From assembly GCF_040954645.1 (NCBI RefSeq), contig NC_092809.1:82028889-82092888 (forward strand): a stretch of DNA of 64,000 nucleotides, given 5' to 3'. The stretch's first letter is position 1, and the number at the start of each line of letters is the position of its first letter. Both the position numbers and the translations under genes were made by a program. This stretch comes from Diabrotica undecimpunctata. Lineage: Eukaryota > Arthropoda > Insecta > Coleoptera > Chrysomelidae. Shown in pieces: positions 1 through 10,059 of this stretch. The notes under the pieces were generated by a model. That model was not told the origin of the DNA and did not search any database. It saw only the letters and a program-made list of their open reading frames with translations.

Positions 1-604
1 ATCGAATTTAAAATAAAATGCATTTATTTTTCGCAGCGAGGCTCGGTGCTCGACACCTCGTAGTGTCAATCGTAGAGTACTAGGGACGAGAATCGAAAAA
101 ATACTAAGATGGAATATTGTGGTCCAAGTCCATGGTCCGATACCTGGCTCTAGACCGGGCGCTGCGCTTTGACGGTGAACGCTGGAATTTTTAAAGTAAT
201 GGATTTATTTTACGTGGCGATGATACTATGATACCATCCTATGGTCCGACCGAGGTGGGCGCCACGTTATGAACGCCCACTAAGAATTAAGCAGCCGAGT
301 TTTGAAGAATACATTTTGTTATCATCCACGATAATACAGCCAGTGAAGCAAGGTTTTGTTAAAATTTTTAAGTAAAATAAACATTTTTCATTAATATACA
401 TAGATTTGTTTTATGGCAAATTAAAAAATTATAAATAAATAAAATTATAAGTTTTATGGATTAGCTAATTGTCATATTTCAGTTTTCTTTTAAATCAAGT
501 TAACCTTAATACTTAATTATTAATTCAAAGGAGTTTTATATTTCATTTCGACATATGACAGTCAGTATTATCCTTTTCTATCATTTGGTACATAATCAAA
601 TGTA

Positions 605-1085
605 AGGACTGCAAGATAATAGCTAGTGAAACAGTAAACCAACAACATAAGTTGCTTGTGCTGGACATCGAAGTAGTAGGCGAAACTAATCCAAAATATC
701 GGAGATTACCACAAAAAAATCAAGTGGTAGATGTTAAAAGATGAGAAAGAAGGTCTATTCAGGGCAAAAATAGTAGAAAAAACATGTTGGAACATGAAAG
801 GAAGTCCTAATACAATTTGGAAGAAGAGAGCCAGCATCATTAGAGATATTTTTATTGAAATACTTGGAAAAACGTTAGGAAAGAAGTATGAGAATAAAGA
901 GACCTGGTGGTAGTCTAAGGAAGTTCAAGGAAAAATAAGAGAGAAGACAAAATTATATAAACAGTGGCAAAAAAAGTAGGTCGAACACAAACCTTCAAAA
1001 CTATATGGTCGCCAAAAAGGGAACGAAAGTGACAGTAGCAACAGCTAAAGCAGAAGCATTTATACGATCAACTTCTTGATTACCA
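605..1085 (+). pseudogene. LINE ORF2 fragment (endonuclease-RT linker)
   Basis: This is a decayed piece of a non-LTR retrotransposon ORF2, read across at least two frames. Recognisable parts are a stretch around 610-660 (IIASETVNQQHKLLVLDI), the block ending in KYENKETWW near 885-910, and a lysine-rich VAKKGTKV..TAKAEAF segment near 1008-1055. This order (end of the APE-type endonuclease, then a WW motif and a basic linker before the RT) is known from RTE/CFDP2-like insect LINEs. No RT domain follows, because the copy stops at the (TA)n tract. The family assignment is inference. It is not a working gene. Confidence 0.6.
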
Positions 1086-1095
1086 GGGAATAAGA

Positions 1096-1098
<3 letters not shown>

Positions 1099-1186
<88 letters not shown>
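1099..1186. repeat. (TA)n microsatellite
   Basis: Uninterrupted TA dinucleotides over about 88 bases, between the LINE fragment and the foldback MITE. Confidence 0.97.
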
Positions 1187-1189
<3 letters not shown>

Positions 1190-1193
1190 TCAA

Positions 1194-1603
1194 TGGATGG
1201 GTTGGAGTCAATAAAAGGGCTATTGGTTAACTATTTTTTTATTCTCGAGCTTTCAATTGTGTTTACAATTATTATCAAGAGCTAAAAAAGACAAAATACT
1301 TACAAGGTTGAACTAAAAAGAAAAAACAATTTTTGTTAACTTACCAAATAAAAATTAGTTTAGTAAGTAAAAATTACTGCTAATACATCTTCAAAATATT
1401 TAATATAAAAATGTTTTAATCCAATAAATGTTTCTCCGAAAATTTTGATAATTTTGAAAACATTTTTTTAATACAAAAATAATTGAATTTATAAATAAGT
1501 TCATAATTTTTTTAGCTCTTGATAATAATTGTAAACACAATTGAAAGCTCGAGAATAAAAAAATAGTTAACCAATAGCCCTTTTATTGACTCCAACCCAT
1601 CCA
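1194..1603. mobile_element. Foldback MITE with about 95-bp inverted arms
   Basis: The left arm (1194-1289) begins TGGATGGGTTGGAGTCAA. The right arm (1509-1603) is its nearly perfect reverse complement, ending TTGACTCCAACCCATCCA. About 220 bases of A+T-rich spacer with no ORF separate them. Long arms and no coding capacity fit a non-autonomous DNA transposon. The left flank is close to a (TA)n tract and no clear target duplication can be read, so the superfamily is open. Confidence 0.8.
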
Positions 1604-2409
1604 AAACAGTTATATATTTGTTCCAAACGAGTCACAAGTACTTCTTTTTTCTTATTCTTGTAGAAAAATATGGGTTTTTTCGATGACATCCGAAACGATT
1701 ATGGGCAATCTACAATCAGAATTCTGAAGGAGTGGACTAGAATTACCATCAAACTTGCTGCTTTACACAATCAAAAGACCTGAACAATATAATATACATG
1801 AACAATATAATATAATTAAAAAAGAAAATCGAAAATAATATTTCCCTATACCTACTGGGATTTAATTTCATTCGGTTTTACCAATGAACCTTAACGACAT
1901 AAAGATTCAAAACAACTAATTGAATTTGTCAGCACATGCGTTCTGGCTAAAACAGAACCTCACATTTAAACTTTCTAACAATCAAAAATTTAGTTATTGC
2001 CGACAATTCAAAGAATTACCTCCTTTTAAATGTAGTTACATTGGGTTTTTCGATTAACCTTGAGTAAACCTTTACGTTTTAAGTTCAAAGCTACCATACA
2101 TTTCCAACGTTAAAAAAACTGTTTTTTGCACATAGTAACAAAAAACACTATTATGTTGTTACTAGCAAAGTTTTTAATATTCTAACTCTACAATTCTAAG
2201 TTACGGTAAGATCAATAATGTTTTTAATAGATAATATATGGTAGCTAATTATAATTTATTCCCTTTCAGCCCTGAAGAAGCCAAATTAATTATCTTTGGC
2301 GAAAATGTTCGGCGAAACAATTGATACTCATTAGAGTCCTTGCAGATTTCCCCAATATTTAAGAGTTTACTATTTAACTTATCTGCAAAGATTAAATTTC
2401 CTTTATATA

Positions 2410-2464
<55 letters not shown>

Positions 2465-3304
2465 ATATATACTCTTTTAGGTTTGTTAAGCTTTAAAGTT
2501 TATTTAACTCTTTCTCAAAACATACTAAAAGTTAAAAAAAAACTACATTAGACAATGAAGTTGTTGTATCTTTAACAGTCTTACCCTTGTGAATTGTAAT
2601 ATAAAATTAGCAGAATTACTTAACATTTGACATTATATTATTTGATTTTCTTTTACTTTCAGTCAAAACATTACTATGGTTTCCATGTCTCTTCTATTTT
2701 TTATATTCATTTTAGGTTAGTTTGATAGAGGAAGTGTCTACGTTTATGCAAACCTTCATTACAAATTTTGACATAATATGTAAAAATGTTTCGTTTAATA
2801 AGTGTTTATTTAAATTTTGCTTAAACGTTTCGGCAAATTTACCATTTTCAATAAGCACTTTATTAAAATTTAAACATTACATCTTACAATTATATTTCAT
2901 GTTTACACTTTTTTAAAAAGTTTAACATGGATTAAAAATTGGTTTCTGGCATTGACAGATGACATTTGGCAGATATCTTAAAATAGGAGTGGTTCAGGGT
3001 CGTATCTTAAATATCTGCTATAGTGCATTTAAAAAAATAACTCAATTTGTTAAATTATGATACATATTGGAAAGATCTTTGATGTCAGTCTTATTATTGA
3101 TGGAATTTGGATCTTTTTTATGCGAATCATGTCCAATATGCATCTTTTGTTGTAATTTTGTTCTTTTTACAAAATTTGTACATTTTCAAAATCAAAACAA
3201 TGGCTATTTTCTATCATATTTGCCTATTTATCTATATTTACATCAGACTGACAAACCCCGGAAATAAAAAAATTTCTATTTAAATATTCACGGTCAGGAA
3301 ATAA

Positions 3305-3372
<68 letters not shown>
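1604..3372. other. Non-coding A+T-rich stretch with two (TA)n tracts
   Basis: No gene is supported here; the short ORFs lack any recognisable domain. There are TA microsatellites at about 2404-2462 and 3309-3369. A segment at 2268-2345 (CCTGAAGAAGCC, then two closely spaced GGCGAAA words) resembles the non-coding ends of Penelope-like or LINE repeats but is too short to classify. Confidence 0.6.
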
Positions 3373-3791
3373 TGTTACGTAAAAATATGAGTCATATTAA
3401 AAACCTGTAAACATGTTTATTCACTAATATGTTCTAGATTCTACGACCCTTCGACTAGCAAAAATTCCAAGTAATAAAAACCCGTCCATTCGAAAGTTCC
3501 GGAAATAGGCCTGTGCATTCGAGGCAAAACCAGGTCAATTGAGGTCAACATCCATGGGGTTCGAGAAACAGCTGTTTTCGTATAAATATGACGGAACTTT
3601 CATTGTGAAAACAGTTAATTTTGAAGATACGCGGTCGCGATTTAATTGTAACGTTCGTATACATAAATTATGTAATTATTAGTCAAATAAATTGTTGTAC
3701 AGTGGTTTAATAAATTGATATAAATTATCGTGGTTTGTAATAAATTAAAATAAGAACAATATAATAAATTATAATTAATAAATTCGTAACA
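3373..3791 (+). repeat. 5' LTR of the macro-Gypsy element
   Basis: 419 bp, starting TGTTACGTAAAAATATGAG and ending CGTAACA, so the termini form a 7-bp inverted repeat (TGTTACG/CGTAACA). It matches 8462-8861. A TATAAATA word at 3581-3588 is a candidate promoter element. Confidence 0.9.
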
Positions 3792-3793
3792 AA

Positions 3794-3811
3794 TGGTGTC
3801 AGAATAGTGAA
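3794..3811 (+). promoter_or_regulatory. tRNA primer-binding site of the macro-Gypsy element
   Basis: Two bases after the LTR comes TGGTGTCAGAATAGTG. An LTR end followed by TGG (the complement of the tRNA 3' CCA) is the usual position of the minus-strand primer site. The tRNA was not identified. Confidence 0.6.
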
Positions 3812-3833
3812 ATATATAAAATAAATTGCGAAA

Positions 3834-4680
3834 ATGACTACGATTTATGAACTCACAGTGACGAATTTAAGAAGACATCTCGAGGATAGAGAATTAGCTT
3901 CTACCGGAAAAAGGCTGTTAGTCCAACGACTAAAGAACGCTTTACAGGAAGAAGGGCTGGACCCAGAGACTTATATATTTGAAGATGCTGTCCTCTCGTC
4001 GATTTCGAAAGTTTCTTCTGATGTAGCCAAAGTTTCTGGTGACATCGCATCATTAGAGAACAAAGTTTCTGGCGATATTTCGAAAGTTTCTGGTGACATC
4101 GCATCATTAGAGAAGAAAGTTTCCGGCGACATCGCTTCTTTGGAAGAAAGTTTCTAACGAGATTTCTTCGCTGGAAAGCAAAGTCTCGGCTAACATCTCT
4201 TTGGAAATCTCTAAAGTAACTTCTGAGATGTCTGCCCTCGACGATAGAATATCTTCGTTAAAAAACCAAGTTGCTGCCGATATGTCGGCCTTCGAAGAAA
4301 AGATTAAAGAGATGGAAAGAAAGATGGAGGAAACAGGGACGGCAGAGAGAGGAAACAATCCAATTACAGTGGAGACAAAAGAAGAAGAGACGAAATGTAA
4401 GTTGGAAACACTGCCGAAATTTGAAGGAAGTGGAGGTTCTATTCATGTGAAAGTCCCAACTTTCGATGGAAAATCGTCATGGAACAACTACATGAAACAG
4501 TTCGAATCAGCTGCAAGAGCAAATGGATGGTCTGAAAAAGAAAATGCTGTAAACCTGACTATCGCTCTTCGGAGAGATGCCTTAGATGTAGAAGGAGATG
4601 AAGACAAACTTGACCAGCTCGTTAATATGATGAAAAGTATTACATGCAAGAAAAAGAAGACCATAAAATCAAGAAACTCA
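3834..4680 (+). pseudogene. Gag with N-terminal SAP-like domain and heptad repeats (broken)
   Basis: The ATG at 3834 opens a 107-codon frame. Residues 5-40 (LTVTNLRRHLEDRELASTGK, then LVQRLKNAL) look like a SAP DNA-binding helix-extended-helix motif. It is followed by short repeats of the form KVSGDIASLE, which predict a coiled coil. That frame stops at 4157, and the same repeat type resumes in another frame from about 4170, so a frameshift is likely. Capsid-like sequence (FDGKSSWNNYMKQFESAARANGW) is present near 4460-4530. At about 4620 the capsid C-terminal half and any CCHC nucleocapsid knuckle are missing and unrelated Lys-rich sequence leads straight to the protease, indicating an internal deletion. 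Confidence 0.75.
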
Positions 4681-4739
4681 CCATCAGGAAAACCAGAACG
4701 AGTCAGCCTTAGGGGGGCAGCTTCGACCTGGAACTCTTC

Positions 4740-5685
4740 CAAAGACTCTCTTATACTAATAGCTTCTTTGAAATGTCGTGAAGATAGTGTATATGTAGAT
4801 GGAGAAATAAATGGTAGAAGGCATACGTTGTTGGTGGATACCGGAGCGACCAGAACCATTATACGCCCGACAGTTATAAACAGCCGTAAGAAACTGTTAC
4901 CAACGAGGTTGCGACTTCGCACCGCTACAGGTGAAAATGCCAACATTCATGGAGAAATCCAGGTACAACTGGGAATTGGAGCAGAAAAGTTTGTCCATAC
5001 TGTTATAGTTGCTGACATCGAAGAGGATGTTATATTAAGAATGGACGTAATGAATATGCATGGAATCCAATTGGATTTTAAGAATAAGGTAATCAAAGTT
5101 GGCAACGAGGAGGTATTTCTCCATCCACATAATGACAACACTGTGCAAGCAGCCATTAAAGAAGATACAGTCGTGCCTGCGAGAAGAGAAACGATCATAG
5201 TAGCTCGGCTACAGGGAATTGTGGACGAAGGGAGACTTGTTATGATGGAGCCTTGGAACCACGACGATAAGGTTGGCCGTGGAATCATAATTGGAAAGGA
5301 ATTGGTGACTTCGGCTAAGGAAATTCCTGTGAGACTTATCAATGTCAACGACTACCCAGTGACCATAAAGAAAGAAACAAAAGTAGGAACTTGTGTACCT
5401 GAGAAATCCATAATCCGTCAGGCGACAACATCTGATAATTCCAACGACAAATTCGACCAAATGGTTGCAGTTGCAGGACAGTCTCTGAATCAGATTAAGA
5501 AAAGGAAATTAAGGGAATTTCTTCGGCAGTATCGTGATATTTTCATACCGAAAGGAGGAAAAACGGGAAGAATACCGTTATTAAGCATAAAATTGATACT
5601 GGTAATGCTAAGCCAATTCGTCAAACAGCTCGACGATTACCACAGGCGAAAAGAGAGGAAGCTGAAACGATTGTTCAGGAAATGA
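4740..5685 (+). pseudogene. Gypsy retropepsin and pre-RT region
   Basis: Aspartic protease of the macro-Gypsy element. The catalytic signature LLVDTGATRTIIR lies at about 4830-4866, and a later DVILRMDVMN near 5026-5055 matches the second conserved strand of retropepsins, with Arg where Gly is usual (ILGMD). The frame is open from 4201 to 5685 and shares its last bases with the RT frame (ATG at 5682), so a programmed or mutational shift joins them. Retropepsins cut Gag-Pol into mature proteins within the particle. The domain looks mostly intact, unlike the rest of this copy. Confidence 0.8.
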
Positions 5686-6590
5686 AGAAAGACGGGGTGA
5701 TAGAACCTTCTACGAGCGCATGGGTCTCTCCGGTGGTCCTGGTTAAGAAGAAAGACGGAACGACGAGGTTCTGTGTGGATTACCGTTTGCTGAACAACGT
5801 CACCAAGAAAGATAGTTATCCTCAGCCTCGGATCGATGACACATTGGACACATTGGCTGGAAGTAAATTGTTTTCTACTTTGGATTTGAAGTCTGGATAC
5901 TGGCAGGTAGAAATGGACCCAGTAGATAAAGAAAAGACAGCCTTCACCACAGGATCTGGATTGTGGCAATTCAACGTTATGCCATTTGGACTCTGTAATG
6001 CTTCTGCGACATTTGAGAGGCTTATGGAAAATGTGTTGAGAGGGTTATCTTGGAAAACATACCTGGTTTATCTAGATGACATAATCGTCTTGGGGGAGAC
6101 ATTCGAAGAACATTTGAAGAATTTAGAAAACGTTATTAATCGACTTAAAGCTGCCCGATTAATGGCCAGTATCAACGGACAAACATCAAGTTAGAAGTTT
6201 TCTGGGAGTATGTACTTAATACCGGAGGTTTATTAAGAAGTTTGCAGATATCGCTAAGCCATTAACGCGACTCACAGAGGAAGCAAGAGATTAGCGCTGG
6301 GATACAGACTGCCAAAATGCCTTTGAGACCTTGAAAAAGCATTTAATAACAGCATCAATTTTAGGGTATCCACTGCCAGAAGGAGAGTTCATCTTAGATA
6401 CAGATGCAAGTAATGTGGGAATTAGAGGAGTGCTGTCTCAGATTCAAGGAGGACAGGAACGAGTCCTCGGATATTTTAGTAAAGTTCTTTCAAAACCTGA
6501 GCGGAATTATTGCGTCACGAGAAGAGAACTTCTAGCAGTAGTTAAATCAGTAGAGCACTTCTATCAATACCTCTATGGCAGAAAGTTTCT
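5682..6590 (+). pseudogene. Gypsy reverse transcriptase and truncated RNase H
   Basis: RT motifs appear in order: RFCVDYRLLNNVTKKDSYP, FSTLDLKSGYWQV, FNVMPFGLCNA and the catalytic YLDDIIV (near 6070-6090). The RT frame ends at 6194. The following ~140 bases carry stops in two frames and appear to have lost part of the thumb/connection. RNase H begins in frame at about 6331 (ILDTDASNVGIRGVLSQ, GYFSKVLSKPERNY, TRRELLAVV) and breaks at about 6590 after the YGRKFL word, before the second Asp/His region. The element cannot encode an active enzyme. Confidence 0.85.
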
Positions 6591-6594
6591 ATGT

Positions 6595-7790
6595 GGCAGT
6601 GGGACTCATTTATCATGGAAGATAACTTGCTCAAACGAGTCCTGGAAAATGATGACGGTTCAGAGAAGAGAAGACAGTTGGTGATCCCAAAGAGCAGAAT
6701 AGCCGAAGTACTTCGTCAGTTAGATGTTTTAATGAAGAAAACAAGAACTACCGCGTATCGACAGTCCATCAGGAGGGCATTTTGGTGTAAAGAAAACCCT
6801 TCAGCGAATTCGGGAACGGTTTTATTGGATGAACAGTTCTGACGACGTAAAAGACTGGTGTAAGAAATGTGCTATTTGTGCTACGAGTAACGGGCCTTAC
6901 CGAAAAAGGAGAGCCCCTATGAGACAATATAATGTTGGAAGCCCGTTTGAAAGAATAGCTTTGGATATCGCTGGGCCATTTCCAGAAAGTGAAAATGGAG
7001 GCAAGTACATGTTGGTAGTAATGGATTACTTCACTTAATGGGTCGAGATTTACGCACTTCCAGACCAGAAGGCCGCCACCGTTGCAGATAAGTTGATCCA
7101 AGAATATATCAGCCGATTTGGAGTGCCTTTGGAGATCCATAGTGACCAAGGCAGGAACTTCGAAAGCGATCTATTCCAAGGAATATGTGATAGACTAGGC
7201 ATGAAGAAAACAAGAACTACCGCGTATCATCCGCAATCGGATGGTATGGTAGAACGAATGAATAGGACAGTTGGCAAGTATTTGACAAAGATGGTGTACG
7301 ATCATCATCGGGACTGGGACCAATACCTTCCGTTCTTCACAATGGCCTACAGATCTGCTGTTAACGAATCAACAGGCCAGACACCAGCCAGAGTCCTATT
7401 CGGACGCGAAATGTGACTACCTTGTGATCTAGAGTTTGGGTGTCGATCTGGAGAAGATGTAGCAGGTGAAGATTACGTGATCGAATTACGAAGAAGAATT
7501 AACGATGTACATGAGTTGGTCCATTCCCACCTTCAGATCGCTAGCGACCGAATGAAGAAACGGTACGATACACAAGCCGAAAAGGGTTGCTTTAAGAAGA
7601 ACGACAAAGTATGGCTGTATAATCCCAAGAAACGAAAAGGTTGTTCTCCCAAATTGCAGCAGTTTTGGGAAGGCCCATACTTAATTATGGAGAAGATCAA
7701 CGATGTCATCTACCGAATAAGCAAGATTCCGAGGGAAAAGCCGATGATAGTACACCATAACCGGCTGGCGTCTTTCGAAGGTGACCACGA
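6595..7790 (+). pseudogene. Gypsy integrase (interrupted)
   Basis: The HHCC-type zinc region is recognisable in GHFGVKKTLQRIRERFYW..KKCAIC (about 6776-6880), but its start is disturbed by a 26-bp insertion copied from downstream. The catalytic core has the D residue in ALDIAGPFP (about 6960), the second D in IHSDQGRNFES (about 7140) and the E in SDGMVERMNRT (about 7250). In-frame stops lie at 7036-7038 and 7414-7416. The C-terminal part (7477-7790) holds the GPY/F-type module FWEGPYLIMEKI and then IVHHNRL. The family inserts the cDNA; this copy is inactive. Confidence 0.85.
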
Positions 7791-8499
7791 CGTAGATGAA
7801 GAAGTGGAAGTAAACCAAGTCCAAGATGTGTCTGACCTCACGTTTGAGGAATTCATGGGTGCCTATGGAGGTACCGGTAAAGCAAGACATGGTGTTACCA
7901 CTGAAGAAAAGCAGGATCTACTCGCGCTCCCCGATGACTACTCACTGGCCCTTACCATCCCGGCCAGTATCAAAGACGCACCAGGGTTGGCATCCGTCTT
8001 TCGAAGGAAGTTTGGTCGAGTTGCAGAACTTTAATGCCAAGTGCCAGCTCCCGGTAAAACCTTGAAACTTCAAGATGCATCACGTTACCTTTTCTACTTG
8101 GTAACAAAAGACACTGCCCGTGACCAACCTACCTACCGAGATGTATGGGAAGTCTTACTTCAATTGAGAGAGCACGTACTAGAGTCCGACGTGCAAAAGT
8201 TAGCCATGCCAAAGTTAGAGTGCCACCAATTAGATTGAAGGGTTATCCGAAATATGGTGGATGAGATCTTTAAAGACACCGAAGTCCAGGTGTTAGTCTG
8301 TAGCAATCCGCATAGTTATTGGTGCGGAGAGAAAACCGTCCCTTGTCATTTTTATACAAATGGAAGTTGTAAAAGAGGGTCCAATTGCCGATACCAGCAT
8401 ACCGTTCCAGTTCCAGTCCCGACAAGGTTCCAGGAGGAACCATCTTTTAAGAGAGGGGCAATGTTACGTAAAAATATGAGTCATATTAAAAACCTGTAA
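7791..8499 (+). pseudogene. Macro domain (OARD1/TARG1-like) plus CCCH zinc finger, Pol C-terminal extension
   Basis: The frame that carries the integrase C-terminus continues past the usual end of pol. After an acidic linker (DVDEEVEVNQ) comes DDYSLALTIPASIKD, FRRKFGRVAEL, RYLFYLVTKD, PTYRDVWEVL, LAMPKLECHQLD and MVDEIFKDTEVQVLV. These match, in the same order and spacing, the strands and helices of the macro domain of OARD1/TARG1, an enzyme removing ADP-ribose from acidic residues and O-acetyl-ADP-ribose. The GCG-like loop is altered (ECHQLD), though the loop Asp and the FxxKFG Lys remain. Then follows CHFYTNGSCKRGSNCRYQH, a C-x7-C-x5-C-x3-H finger as in RNA-binding CCCH proteins. Two in-frame stops (8032-8034 and 8236-8238) interrupt the region, but the frame is otherwise kept through to the LTR. 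The identification is by eye; I am fairly sure of the macro fold and less sure of activity. Confidence 0.75.
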
Positions 8500-8861
8500 A
8501 CATGTTTATTCACTAATATGTTTTAGATTCTACGATCCTTCGACTAGCAGAAATTCCAAGTAATAAAAACCCGTCCATTCGAAAGTTCCGGAAATAGGCC
8601 TGTGCATTTGAGGCATAACCAGGTCAATTGAGGTCAACATCCATGGGGTTCGAGAAACAGCTGTTTTCGTATAAATATGACGGAACTTTCATTGTTAAAA
8701 CAGTTAATTTTGAAAATTCGCGGTCGCGATTTAATTGTAACGTTCGTATACATAAATTATGTAATTATTAGTCAAATAAATAGTTGTACAGTGGTTTAAT
8801 AAATTGATATAAATTATCGTGCTTTTTAATAAATTAAAATAAGAACAATATAATAAATTAA
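8462..8861 (+). repeat. 3' LTR of the macro-Gypsy element, 3'-truncated
   Basis: It follows a purine-rich tract (AAGAGAGGGGCAA) that is the probable plus-strand primer. It aligns with 3373-3770 with scattered substitutions but ends 21 bases short of the 5' LTR end; unrelated sequence starts at about 8862. There is a TATAAATA word near 8671. Confidence 0.88.
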
Positions 8862-8938
8862 GAACAATTTTGTCTACTAAAATAATGTATTTTACTGCTT
8901 GTTTTTTGTTTCTTAATCGTCGCAAAGATTCTCAGTAT

Positions 8939-9181
8939 TCATATCAGACTATCTTCTGTAAGAATATCCCCACGATTATTCCAACCTTTAATTTTATCGA
9001 CTGCAGTTCCTAGCTGAAAAACTCCATTTTTGTAGTCAACAATCGCACATAGTAAATTTTGCATGTTGCTTGGGCCACGATCAATTTTTCCAACTGACAA
9101 TAGTACACAGTCTCCAAATATCATTTTATCTCTGGACTCATGTCCGATAGAAATATGCAAAGAATATAATATGTCAAACAA
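8939..9181 (-). pseudogene. C-terminal piece of a KRBA2/SCAND3-like integrase-derived protein
   Basis: An 80-codon minus-strand frame contains FGDCVLLSVGKIDRGPSNMQ, NLLCAIVDY and FQLGTAVDKIKGW. That pattern (GD-V-V-VDRG..NL-GVV-D..Y-IGT..G) resembles the C-terminal beta-domain of the integrase-like proteins annotated in insects as KRAB-A domain-containing protein 2-like or SCAN domain-containing protein 3-like, which derive from transposons. No integrase core is found upstream. A short GC-richer minus-strand segment at 9260-9345 (REILLAKQTSGKKPEGG) could be an adjoining exon. It is probably a relic; the family assignment is tentative. Confidence 0.35.
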
Positions 9182-10059
9182 ATCGAAGTAAAGTATATAA
9201 TGTTTTCACTATCTTCTAACCTTTTCTTAATTATGACTTGTTTGTGTCCTACCTACAATGTATCATATAGGGATAATAAGTGATACCGCCTTCGGGTTTT
9301 TTGCCACTGGTTTGCTTGGCGAGCAAAATTTCCCGTGCAACCTAAAATAAACAAAATGATAGGTACCTAGTTTCTCACAATTACTTGAACTAACTTAAAT
9401 TAATTAATTATTTAAGAAATTTTTAATTAATAAAATTATTAAATCTTTAAAAAAGTGGTTGTGTTTAATAATAATTGTCTTTCTATTTTTCGGTATTTAC
9501 AATAATATTAATTAAATATTATTTATATTAATTAAAGGTAATTGCTACCATTTCCGGTATTGATTATTAATAAAAATGGCGAACAGCCCCTAATCTTGTT
9601 ACATTCGAACAATTAATTGAATGATTAAATTAGACATTTTAAATCAATGAATGTATCTAGTGCATGTATTGCGACAACACAGTATCATAGTGGTCATATT
9701 CAGTCGCTTTCGCTCACGAAAATACGAACAGTATGTATTTAAATTAAATTATCATCTCTGGAACTTTTGAAACACCGATCTCAGGTGTATTGTACCTATT
9801 GCAGTTGGCAATATATACATATTCGGAAAGAATTTGACGTGGGCATGAGATTCAACAGGAGGACGTGGGAGACATAGTTAAAACAGCATAGCGATATTAG
9901 GTCTCCGAAATAATTTGTCAAAACTTTAAGAGTGGAAATTGTTCAAAAGGAGAAGTTAACGTTGTTGTCAAATTTATTATTTTTATTTGTCGTGTCGTCT
10001 TTTAGCAACATGTGCAAGACAATCAAATTTTGGCGAATTAATCTAAATTACCGCTTCCT
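9182..10059. other. A+T-rich non-coding stretch
   Basis: No gene or repeat structure was recognised apart from the possible minus-strand exon at 9260-9345 mentioned with the neighbouring relic. Confidence 0.5.

Larger units (their letters stand above)
3373..8861 (+). mobile_element. Ty3/Gypsy LTR retrotransposon with macro/CCCH extension (decayed)
   Basis: Two direct repeats with TGTTACG...CGTAACA termini bracket gag, protease, RT, RNase H and integrase in that order, which is the Ty3/Gypsy arrangement. Unusually, the pol reading frame runs on after the integrase GPY/F module into a macro-like domain and a CCCH zinc finger. The 5' LTR is complete (419 bp), while the 3' LTR lacks its last 21 bases. 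The two LTRs differ at roughly a dozen sites over 400 bp, so this is an older insertion than the two Gypsy copies on the right. The left flank is a (TA)n tract and no target duplication is evident. The copy is dead: it has in-frame stops, frameshifts and at least three internal deletions. Confidence 0.9.

Noticed and set aside
245..290. GTGGGCGCCACGTTATGAACG as a primer-binding site with LTR
   Set aside because: The complement begins TGGCGCCCACC like Gypsy primer sites, but no second LTR, no gag and no proper LTR terminus could be found.
3901..4107. Minus-strand frames in the gag repeat region
   Set aside because: Shadows of the plus-strand repeats; no domain content.
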